Positions 22,449 to 28,267 of a stretch of DNA of 32,072 bases are shown here, piece by piece. The translations under genes were made by a program, and so were the position numbers. The stretch is taken from contig CAZNVM010000194.1 in the NCBI GenBank assembly GCA_964576215.1, positions 1 through 32,072 on the forward strand, read 5' to 3'. The stretch's first letter is position 1; each line of letters opens with the position of its first letter. The notes below the pieces were generated by a model. That model saw only the letters and a program-made list of their open reading frames with translations, searched no databases and was not told the DNA's origin. The stretch is from JAVBSX01 sp964576215. Lineage in GTDB: Bacteria; Planctomycetota; Planctomycetia; Pirellulales; Thermoguttaceae.

Positions 22449-23597
22449 CTTCACGTATTGTATCTTTCCGTACAGATCGCCTTTACTGTCGATTGTACGA
22501 ATAATGTCGATCATGTCTTGCGGCGGTACTTTCATCATGTTCAGGGAATCGACCAGAGCTTGCAGTTTCACGTTTGTTTCACCGCCTCGTCGCTCTTCGA
22601 GGTCGATCTTGACCCATTTGTTCGGCGTCTGGTCCTGTTGTTGCGGCTGTCCGGCCCGGCCACCGGCTTGTACGGAAATGTTCTTGTGCGAAATGGCGAC
22701 CGGAGCGATTTCCACGCTGGGATCAATCACGATGGCACCAGTTCGTTCATTGATCGCAACCGTCGGAATCTTGTCGACGTCGAAAATTTCTATGGCATTG
22801 ATTCTTGCTAAAAACTGGACCGGGTTTGTTATGTCGGCAAAGGGAATTTTGACACTGATATTCCCCTGGTCCAATGCCGTTGCGATATCCTCGTTGCCGC
22901 CGACCGCTTCCGCTCCGTTGATGGCGTTGGCGATTGCGTCGGCCATGAAGAAACTTGCATAACGCTCCGGTAAAACCAGCGTAATGCAGCCGTCTTTGAT
23001 GTACGGGTTACGAAAATCCGCCGTCAATCTGGCACCACCGATCACCTTGGCGACGGTCGGTGATTCCGATTTTTCGAGGATGAGCGGTCCCCAGGCTTTG
23101 GCAAGGATTTGCGTCATTTCCGGGCTTTGCGGCACCGGTCCGATCAGGTCTGTCAGGTCCAAAATGCCATCCTTCAAACTTGACGCCGAACCGACGGAAC
23201 TGACGGTGATGTCAAGCATTTCGCCGCTCCTTCCCCCTTGCGGAGGAATCGTTGCGATCACTTTGACCAGCGCAACGTTTTTACTTGCACCGATTTCTTT
23301 TTCCGAAACTTCCGGATGGCCCGTAAGTTGCATCATTCGCCGGAGTACCCGTGCGGTTTCCTTAAACTCGCCCGGCTTGTCTCCGGTTCCGCGAAGCCCG
23401 GTCACGATCCCATAACCGTGAATCACCGTCGGCTCCTGCCCCTTCACCCGTGCAACGGTGCCAATAAGCTGTTGGGCGTTGCAAGATAGAGGATAGAGGA
23501 TAGAGGATAGACAAAAAATGATAAATGAGAAATGAGAAATGAGAAATTTCGAATGGTGTCTGTCTGGTTTTCTGGTAATAATTTTCAATCGGTTCAT
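22446..23597 (-). CDS. flgI: Flagellar P-ring protein FlgI
   Basis: FlgI forms the periplasmic P ring, the bushing around the rod. From ATG 23597 the protein has 383 residues (E. coli 365). Family blocks are QQLIGTVARVKGQEPTVIHGYGIVTGLRGTGDK at the mature N-terminus, GQ/GGSASSLKDG-type motifs (SSVGSASSLKDGILDLTDL), AINERTGAIVIDPSVEIAPVAISHKN, and a C-terminal LVDSLNMMKVPPQDMIDIIRTI. The start is set by AGGAGATTATAAC directly upstream; an earlier in-frame ATG (23687) would overlap flgH and lies in repeat sequence. The Sec signal peptide (about residues 17-41) is encoded by heptamer units: SKFLISHFSFIIF from ATTTCTC-type and CLSSILYPLSC from CTATCCT-type repeats, with cleavage probably after CNA. 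Confidence 0.95.
   Translation of the reverse strand: MNRLKIITRKPDRHHSKFLISHFSFIIFCLSSILYPLSCNAQQLIGTVARVKGQEPTVIHGYGIVTGLRGTGDKPGEFKETARVLRRMMQLTGHPEVSEKEIGASKNVALVKVIATIPPQGGRSGEMLDITVSSVGSASSLKDGILDLTDLIGPVPQSPEMTQILAKAWGPLILEKSESPTVAKVIGGARLTADFRNPYIKDGCITLVLPERYASFFMADAIANAINGAEAVGGNEDIATALDQGNISVKIPFADITNPVQFLARINAIEIFDVDKIPTVAINERTGAIVIDPSVEIAPVAISHKNISVQAGGRAGQPQQQDQTPNKWVKIDLEERRGGETNVKLQALVDSLNMMKVPPQDMIDIIRTIDSKGDLYGKIQYVK
23484..23549. repeat. Heptamer arrays encoding the FlgI signal peptide
   Basis: Two unit types abut: AGATAGA/GGATAGA repeated four times (23484-23511) and AAATGAG-type units repeated about four times (23521-23548). On the coding strand both are free of stops and give hydrophobic heptapeptides that form the h-region and cleavage region of the signal peptide. 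Confidence 0.9.
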
Positions 23598-23600
23598 GTT

Positions 23601-23621
23601 ATAATCTCCTGATAATCTCCT
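23601..23621 (-). promoter_or_regulatory. Tandem ribosome-binding sites for flgI
   Basis: On the minus strand AGGAGATTATC is followed directly by AGGAGATTATA, then AC and the ATG at 23597. The 11-base duplication places two Shine-Dalgarno cores upstream; the proximal one is correctly spaced and fixes the start. Confidence 0.7.
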
Positions 23622-23639
23622 GTGTGGTTGATGCAATAA

Positions 23640-23674
23640 GTATTTCTCATTTCTCATTTCATATTTCTCATTTA
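23640..23674. repeat. ATTTCTC heptamer array after flgH
   Basis: On the minus strand the flgH stop TAA runs straight into ATGAGAA, ATATGAA, ATGAGAA, ATGAGAA units. Confidence 0.85.
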
Positions 23675-24343
23675 AAAAGGGCTCCATCGGTCGATGAATC
23701 GTTGGCCGTAGTTGCGCTTGGTGGAGTCGAAAATATTGCCGGCGGGGATAAGCTTGATAATGGGAAACGCGACCAGGTTGCTCGGAATGGTGTTATCCGG
23801 CCTGACGTCTTCCGGTCGGATGTCTCCGCTGAAATAAATGGAAAGACTTTCTTCGCCGATGATCTGCTGATCCTGTCCTTCGATGTGGAGGTTGCCGTTA
23901 TCCATTTTCCATGTAACACGGCATTGAATTTTGAACGTGAGTTTTTCCGAGTTCGTCAACTGTCCCTTGGCCCGGGTCTGGTGATCGACTTCGCCGGCGA
24001 CCATCGGGGGAATGGTGTCAACCGGTTCCGGCAACTTGCCGAGGCCGGGAAATTTCACCCACTCGGTCAGTCCCATTTTCCCCTTGATTTTTCGTTGCCG
24101 CTGGAGGTCGCTGTTATTTTTGTACAAAAGCGAGCGGTCCACAAGGACGTTAATCAAATCCTGTTCCTTGAACATCCGCGGCTCCGGCATCGCCTGGTAG
24201 GAAAACGACCCATTTCGTAGCGTCATCGGTTGCCCGCCCTCGGTCCCGTAAACCGATTCCCCCATCAGCGACCCGCTTTGAGCGTAACAAATGACAAATG
24301 AAAAATGAAAAATGAAAAACGAAATTGGAAATAGGGTTTTCAT
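23672..24343 (-). CDS. flgH: Flagellar L-ring protein FlgH
   Basis: FlgH forms the L ring in the outer membrane, which implies a diderm envelope. The 223-residue protein carries the family blocks FKEQDLINVLVDRS (cf. DxxTIxVxE), GKMGLTEWVKFPGLGKLP, GQLTNSEKLTFKIQCRVTWKMDNGNLHIEGQDQQIIGEE, IYFSGDIRPEDVRPDNTIPSNLVAF and a C-terminal NYGQRFIDRW. The usual form is a lipoprotein; here FVICYAQSG has a cysteine but a poor lipobox, so cleavage by signal peptidase I after YAQ is also possible. The signal-peptide core (ISFFIFHFSFVIC) is encoded by TTTTTCA-type heptamers. The ATG at 24343 lacks a Shine-Dalgarno sequence. Confidence 0.92.
   Translation of the reverse strand: MKTLFPISFFIFHFSFVICYAQSGSLMGESVYGTEGGQPMTLRNGSFSYQAMPEPRMFKEQDLINVLVDRSLLYKNNSDLQRQRKIKGKMGLTEWVKFPGLGKLPEPVDTIPPMVAGEVDHQTRAKGQLTNSEKLTFKIQCRVTWKMDNGNLHIEGQDQQIIGEESLSIYFSGDIRPEDVRPDNTIPSNLVAFPIIKLIPAGNIFDSTKRNYGQRFIDRWSPF
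24286..24335. repeat. Heptamer array encoding the FlgH signal peptide
   Basis: On the coding (minus) strand: CCCTATT, TCCAATT, TCGTTTT, TCATTTT, TCATTTT, TCATTTG, TCATTTG, TTACG. Seven-base register holds across the whole hydrophobic core, with the most regular units in the middle. Confidence 0.85.
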
Positions 24344-24374
24344 TATACGTCCCGATAATTGTTTGAGTAAAATA

Positions 24375-24402
24375 GTAATTCGTAATTCGTAATTCGTAAT
24401 TA
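24375..24402. repeat. CGTAATT array after flgA
   Basis: On the minus strand the flgA stop TAA is the start of TAATTACG, followed by GAATTAC units up to 24375. Without the G-to-T difference in the first unit, translation would continue through the open array. Confidence 0.9.
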
Positions 24403-25188
24403 ATATCTGTTTCCTGTCGCAAAAACTTCGACGGTTCCGATTGATGCAACTTTGGCGGCAAAGGTGGAGTCGGTTTTTTGCGTAATGGCGGAGCGTCCTT
24501 TTTCCGGCGTCGGTTTGAGCAACTGGTCCACCATAATCAGGTCTCCTTCTGTGCCGTCTTCCAACGCTTTGCCGGTACTTGTAACCGTGACACCGGCGTT
24601 TTTGGCGACGACTGTAACGACTTCCCCTTTTTTCACCAGGATCGGTTTTTGTACGGATCGCGATGTCAGCACAGCCCCTTCCGGAACATTCGAGGCCGCC
24701 GCTTTGCCGAGCACCTCGTGGGGCTGTGAAAAGTAATCCGTCCCCTTGAGGTTGTCTTGATATTCGACACGAATATCGTTTTCGTTGAGCAGTTTCCCTT
24801 TCTGCAAAGCTCGTCGGGCCACGACGACCTTGGGCGGCAGATCAATTTCGGCGGTGAAGCGGACCAGGGTTTTCCGACCCGTCGCCGGATTGATTTTCTG
24901 GAGTTCCGCTTGAAATTCCTGCGTCCCGACAAGGGGATTTTTTCCGCCGTACATGCCGGTGATTTTTTCGCCGTCCGCAATCGCTTTGATTTGTTGTGGT
25001 GTTAATTGTAACTTGATTTTCCAGGGAATCTCGTTACCCGCCTTGCCGTCGGTCGTGCAACGGTTCAAATAAACCGAAAGCGCGTCGGTCAGCTCCTTTT
25101 CAATTTTGCGGTCAGCAGCGAACGTCGGAGCGGAAACCAATAGTAACGCCAATACCAGGAAGGGCATAGGGCATAGGGCATAGGGCAT
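24400..25188 (-). CDS. flgA: FlgA, P-ring assembly chaperone
   Basis: FlgA is a periplasmic chaperone for P-ring (FlgI) assembly. The 262-residue protein ends in the SAF-type domain: VVVARRALQKGKLLNENDIRVEYQDNLKGTDYFSQPHEVLGKAAASNVPEGAVLTSRSVQKP, followed by VKKGEVVTVVAKNAGVTVTSTGKALEDGTEGDLIMV, both typical. The signal peptide is MPYALCPMPFLVLALLLVSAPTFA; its first nine residues come from TATGCCC heptamers and its n-region has no lysine or arginine, unusual for Sec. The start is uncertain: ATG occurs in every unit and in frame every 21 bases (25188 and 25167). No Shine-Dalgarno sequence precedes any of them. It lies between flgG and flgH in the flagellar operon. Confidence 0.9.
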   Translation of the reverse strand: MPYALCPMPFLVLALLLVSAPTFAADRKIEKELTDALSVYLNRCTTDGKAGNEIPWKIKLQLTPQQIKAIADGEKITGMYGGKNPLVGTQEFQAELQKINPATGRKTLVRFTAEIDLPPKVVVARRALQKGKLLNENDIRVEYQDNLKGTDYFSQPHEVLGKAAASNVPEGAVLTSRSVQKPILVKKGEVVTVVAKNAGVTVTSTGKALEDGTEGDLIMVDQLLKPTPEKGRSAITQKTDSTFAAKVASIGTVEVFATGNRY

Positions 25189-25312
25189 AGTAGAGAATAA
25201 GGAATAGGTGATAGGTGATAGGTGATAGGTGATAGGTGATAGGTGATAGGTGATAGGTGATAGGTGATAGGAAATAGGAAATTTATAATCTATGCCCTAT
25301 GCCCCATGCCCT
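25161..25312. repeat. Nested heptamer arrays between flgG and flgA
   Basis: Four AGGGCAT units (25161-25188, within the flgA start), then nine perfect tandem GGTGATA units (25207-25269) flanked by variants (GGAATA, GGAAATA), then CTATGCC units in inverted orientation (25290-25312). The outer arrays are complementary, so they can pair and present the GGTGATA array as a loop. Confidence 0.93.
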
Positions 25313-25316
25313 GCTT

Positions 25317-26120
25317 CTACCGTTTGATATTAATGACCGTTTGAAGTATCTCGTCTCCCGTCCGGGTAACTTGCGAGTTCAGTTCATAGGCACGTTGGCT
25401 GGTAATCATGTCGATCAGTTCAACAACCGGTTGCACGTTGGACATTTCAATCATGTACTGTTTCACGGTCCCCATACCGTCCATGCCCGGCTGACCGTCT
25501 ATCGGCGCACCGGAAGCGTCGGTTTGCTGAAACAGATTTTCTCCGACTCGCAAAAGTCCTTCCGGGTTGATGAACGTGGAAAGCTGAAACTGTCCGACCT
25601 GGAGCAGTTGCGGATTGCCGGCCTGTGCAACCCAAACGGTGCCGTCGTCGTTGATCTGGACATGCGTTGCGTCTTGCGGGATCGTGATCGGCGGATCAAT
25701 CAAACGACCGGTTTGAGCACTGCCGAGCACGAAGGTGCCGTTGTCGTTGACGGAAAAATTGCCTGCCCGGGTATAAAGGGTTTCGCCGGAAAACGGATCC
25801 GTCACCCGAAAAAATCCGTCGCCGGCAATCGCAACGTCCGTCATGCGGTTCGTCTCCTTGAAGCCGCCCTGCCGCATGTGCGACTGAACACTTGTGACCC
25901 GTGTGCCGAGACCGATCTGGATACCGGTGCCCGTGAACTCGCCGTTTCGGTCCTGCGAACCGGGATAACGCCAGTTGTCGTAGAACAAATCCTCGAAGTT
26001 GCACCGCTGTTTCTTGAACGCGGTCGTTTCCATGTTCGCAAGGTTATGAGCGACCGTGTTGAGCTTCTGCTCCATGCCGAGCATCCCGCTCCCGGAAGTG
26101 TAAATGGTTTGAAATGACAT
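25317..26120 (-). CDS. flgG: Flagellar distal rod protein FlgG
   Basis: FlgG forms the distal rod and is exported through the flagellar secretion system. At 267 residues (E. coli 260) it has the N-terminal SGMLGMEQKLNTVAHNLANMETTAFKKQR block (axial-protein ANxxTxGxK motif, here with FKK), the central DVAIAGDGFFRV and YTRAGNFSVN motifs, and the C-terminal SNVQPVVELIDMITSQRAYELNSQVTRTGDEILQTVINIKR. It is the first gene of the minus-strand flagellar operon, 59 bases downstream of a sigma-54-like site. flgF, which normally precedes flgG, is absent from the window. A weak AAAGAAAG precedes the ATG. The TAG stop lies five bases before a heptamer array. Confidence 0.96.
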   Translation of the reverse strand: MSFQTIYTSGSGMLGMEQKLNTVAHNLANMETTAFKKQRCNFEDLFYDNWRYPGSQDRNGEFTGTGIQIGLGTRVTSVQSHMRQGGFKETNRMTDVAIAGDGFFRVTDPFSGETLYTRAGNFSVNDNGTFVLGSAQTGRLIDPPITIPQDATHVQINDDGTVWVAQAGNPQLLQVGQFQLSTFINPEGLLRVGENLFQQTDASGAPIDGQPGMDGMGTVKQYMIEMSNVQPVVELIDMITSQRAYELNSQVTRTGDEILQTVINIKR

Positions 26121-26126
26121 CTTTCT

Positions 26127-26160
26127 TTAATTCTGAATTTTGAATTATGAATTTTGAAAA
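26127..26160. repeat. AATTCAT/AAATTCA heptamer array before flgG
   Basis: On the minus strand: AAAATTC, ATAATTC, AAAATTC, AGAATTA immediately before the flgG ribosome site; it forms most of the 5' leader if the sigma-54-like promoter is used. Confidence 0.75.
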
Positions 26161-26178
26161 CAGACTGGCCGTCTTATA

Positions 26179-26195
26179 CGCACAAAGCGTGCCAA
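26179..26195 (-). promoter_or_regulatory. Sigma-54-like promoter for the flagellar operon
   Basis: The minus strand reads TTGGCACGCTTTGTGCG. The -24 GG (26192-26193) and -12 GC (26180-26181) are separated by exactly ten bases, and TTGGCACG matches the -24 consensus; the -12 element is GTGCG rather than TTGCW. It would give a leader of about 48 bases to flgG. GCAC/GTGC is also a small palindrome, so an operator is an alternative. RpoN control of flagella is established in many bacteria; here it is inference. Confidence 0.5.
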
Positions 26196-26487
26196 TTGGT
26201 TTGGGCCTTGAATTTCAGGGGTTTGCGGCGTCGGGCCGGAAAAGAGTCCGAAAAACTTGAGTCTTTCTTTGGAAAAAGAATAAAAAATTTTCACCCTTCA
26301 AACGCAGAAAACGCCGGTTTTTTCGGCAGAAATTGCCGGAAAAGGGAAAAGACAAACGGCAGAAATTGCGTATTTTAAGACATCGATTCGAGAATCAACG
26401 GGGTTTCCCCAAAACGGGAACTTGTCGACGGACGGTCGCTCCGGGATAGACAACCCAGTAAACGGTAGTATAGTAGGCTTCAGATTT
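26196..26487. other. Intergenic region between flgG and dapF without a recognised gene
   Basis: This stretch between divergent genes contains only short frames without ribosome sites. Visible structure: a palindrome CGGCA-GAAAT-TGCCG at 26324-26338 with flanking T and A runs, and a direct repeat of GGCAGAAATTGC (26325 and about 26360). TTGAGT followed 18 bases later by TAAAAA (about 26259-26288) is a weak plus-strand promoter candidate for dapF. Confidence 0.4.
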
Positions 26488-26520
26488 CTGCCAACTGCCA
26501 TTTGCCGACTGAAACCTGCC
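26488..26520. repeat. CTGCCAA-type heptamers abutting the dapF start
   Basis: Units CTGCCAA, CTGCCAT, TTGCCGA, CTGAAAC, CTGCC run directly into the ATG at 26521, replacing any Shine-Dalgarno sequence. Confidence 0.6.
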
Positions 26521-27363
26521 ATGAGATTCACCAAAATGGAAGGGACGGGAAACGATTACGTTTACGTCAACTGTTTCGATCAACCGATTCCCGATCAACC
26601 GGAACGACTTGCCACTAAAATTTCCGACCGACATTTCGGCGTCGGCGGGGACGGTCTGGTCTTGATTCTGCCAAGCGATACGGCGGATGCCAGGATGCGC
26701 ATGTTCAACGCCGACGGCAGCGAAGGGGAAATGTGCGGAAACGCGATTCGCTGCATAGCAAAATACCTGTACGACCACAATATCCGTCGCCGGGAAACGC
26801 TGGTGATCGAAACCGGGGCCGGTCCGAAAACGCTCCAACTTTTCGCAGACCCCCAAACTGGTAAAATAGGCAAAGTGCGGGTCGATATGGGTAAGCCAAT
26901 TTTGAACCCGGCGGACATTCCTGTGCTGTTGGGCGAAACGCCAGTGGTCGATGTCCTCTTGACCGGTTTTGGCAAGGATTTTCGAGTAACCTGCGTTTCG
27001 ATGGGGAACCCGCATTGCGTGACGTTTGACCTGCCGCCCGTTGACGAAAACGTGCTGGGACTCGGCCCGAAGATTGAGACCGATCCCCGGTTTCCGCGTC
27101 GGATCAACGTTGAATTTGTGGAACGGATCTCGCCGACAGAACTGAGAATGCGGGTTTGGGAGCGTGGAAGCGGCGAAACGCTTGCCTGTGGAACCGGAGC
27201 GTGCGCCGTTCTCGTTGCCGGAGTGCTTTCCGGTCGCTGTGAGCGAAAAGCGTTGATTCATCTCACAGGCGGCGATTTGGAAATCGAGTGGTCCGCCGAA
27301 AACGATCATGTCTACAAAACCGGTGCCGCAACGGAAGTGTTTTCCGGCGTTTATGAAGTTTAG
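26521..27363 (+). CDS. dapF: Diaminopimelate epimerase
   Basis: This 280-residue cytosolic enzyme interconverts LL- and meso-diaminopimelate for lysine and peptidoglycan synthesis. The two catalytic cysteines are visible: Cys72 in EMCGNAIRC and Cys223 in LACGTGACAV. The opening FTKMEGTGNDYVYVN, the block FGVGGDGLVLI and the substrate-binding SMGNPHCVTF are all family signatures. The length is normal. The start ATG 26521 gives MRFTKMEGTGND, matching the family; the frame opens upstream but that part is repeat-derived and not homologous. A complete DapF agrees with planctomycetes making peptidoglycan. The gene is monocistronic or followed by the NYN gene 79 bases on. Confidence 0.96.
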   Translation: MRFTKMEGTGNDYVYVNCFDQPIPDQPERLATKISDRHFGVGGDGLVLILPSDTADARMRMFNADGSEGEMCGNAIRCIAKYLYDHNIRRRETLVIETGAGPKTLQLFADPQTGKIGKVRVDMGKPILNPADIPVLLGETPVVDVLLTGFGKDFRVTCVSMGNPHCVTFDLPPVDENVLGLGPKIETDPRFPRRINVEFVERISPTELRMRVWERGSGETLACGTGACAVLVAGVLSGRCERKALIHLTGGDLEIEWSAENDHVYKTGAATEVFSGVYEV

Positions 27364-27442
27364 ACCAACTCCCCCTCTCCCCATCGCCGCTTTTTGGACG
27401 GCAAAAGATTTAGTAAAACGCAAGAACAAAAGGAGAAAAAAC

Positions 27443-27985
27443 ATGTCAAAATATGTTTACGTTGACAATTCCAATGTCTGGATCGAAGGAATGCGGGTTT
27501 CGGCAGTGGAACGCGGCTTGGCATTTGACGTTTATGATGCTTCGTCGAGAAACATTGTTGATTATGACTGGAAATATGATTTCGGTAAATTGCTGGAGAT
27601 CGTTGCCGGACCAAAAAATAACCTGAAACGAGCGGTTCTTTTTGGTTCAAGACCTCCACAAAATGACTCACTGTGGCAGGCCGCCCAACAATGTGGTTTT
27701 GAAACCGTCATCATGGACCGCAACGCCCAGAATCGAGAAAAGAAGATCGACATGGGTGTCGGTGTTACGATCCTTGAAGATTCCTATTCGCTGATTCAAG
27801 ATAAGAAAGAAGATGAAATGATCCTGATCGCCGGAGACAGCGACTATGTTCCGGTGGTGGAATCGGTGGTCCGACGCGGCATTCAATTCTCCGTTTGGTT
27901 TTGGGAACATGCCTCGCGCGAACTCAAAGAAGTCGCAACCAATTTTGTTGCTTTAGACCCCTACATTGATAAGATGAGAAGATAA
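27443..27985 (+). CDS. NYN-domain (LabA/DUF88-like) putative ribonuclease
   Basis: A 180-residue protein of the NYN family, a PIN-like RNase fold. The acidic active-site residues are seen as Asp8 in YVDNSNVW, the EKKIDMGVGVTILEDS segment (Asp near 104) and Asp132/Asp134 in LIAGDSDYVPVVE. NYN proteins act in RNA processing or decay; some are linked to defence or signalling. The start at 27443 has an AAAGGAG site and gives the family's MSKYVYVDNSN opening. Its codons look more AT-rich than those of dapF (for example many AAA, GAT, TTT), which hints at transfer. It is followed by a 280-base repeat-filled region, not by a partner gene. Confidence 0.88.
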   Translation: MSKYVYVDNSNVWIEGMRVSAVERGLAFDVYDASSRNIVDYDWKYDFGKLLEIVAGPKNNLKRAVLFGSRPPQNDSLWQAAQQCGFETVIMDRNAQNREKKIDMGVGVTILEDSYSLIQDKKEDEMILIAGDSDYVPVVESVVRRGIQFSVWFWEHASRELKEVATNFVALDPYIDKMRR

Positions 27986-28040
27986 GGTTGTGGTTGGTCA
28001 ATCGGGAACGCCGTTTACTGTTCCGTTCGTAATTCGTAAC

Positions 28041-28093
28041 TCAAACCGTAAACAAATGGAGACTCAAAACAGTCAAGGGCATCGGGAATCGGG
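28041..28093. repeat. Copy 1 of a 53-base dispersed module
   Basis: By eye, 51 of 53 bases match 31620-31672, starting TCAAACCGTAAACAAATGG and ending in GGGCATCGGGAATCGGG. The first 36 bases are not heptameric; the module ends in a heptamer array. An AATTCGT array (28027-28040) precedes this copy. Confidence 0.9.
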
Positions 28094-28184
28094 CATCGGG
28101 AATAGGTGATAAGTGAAAAACTTCCTCCAATTTCCGATTTCCGATTCCCGATTCCCGATTCCCGATTCCCGATGCCCGATGCCC
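28078..28184. repeat. Inverted TCGGGAA / TCCCGAT heptamer arrays
   Basis: GGGCATC, GGGAATC, GGGCATC, GGGAATA units (28078-28105) face TTCCGAT, TCCCGAT (x4) and GCCCGAT units (28132-28184). The arms are complementary and could form a stem of about 28 bp around a loop of 25 bases. It lies in the 280-base gap between the NYN and hydrolase genes. Confidence 0.9.
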
Positions 28185-28228
28185 TTAAATTTCAACACCT
28201 TTTCCGGCCTCAAAACCAATCCGTTTTC

Positions 28229-28267
28229 AATTCGTAATTCGTAATTCGTAATTCATAATTCATAATT
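28229..28267. repeat. AATTCGT array abutting the RNase Z-like gene
   Basis: Units AATTCGT (x3) then AATTCAT (x2) end in AATTG, whose TTG at 28266 is the only early start codon of the next gene. TAA in this orientation closes all frames just upstream. Confidence 0.85.

Noticed and set aside
23484..23549. Classic on/off phase variation of flgI by repeat-number change
   Set aside because: The array lies after the start codon, so a one-unit change would shift the frame, but no evidence of variation can be seen in a single sequence; left as an experiment, not a claim.
25161..25312. CRISPR array suggested by the dense tandem repeats
   Set aside because: The units are seven bases long, directly adjacent and without spacers, and no cas gene is present.
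26154..26378. Small plus-strand open frame between flgG and dapF
   Set aside because: No ribosome site, begins in repeat sequence, overlaps the sigma-54-like site and has no family features.
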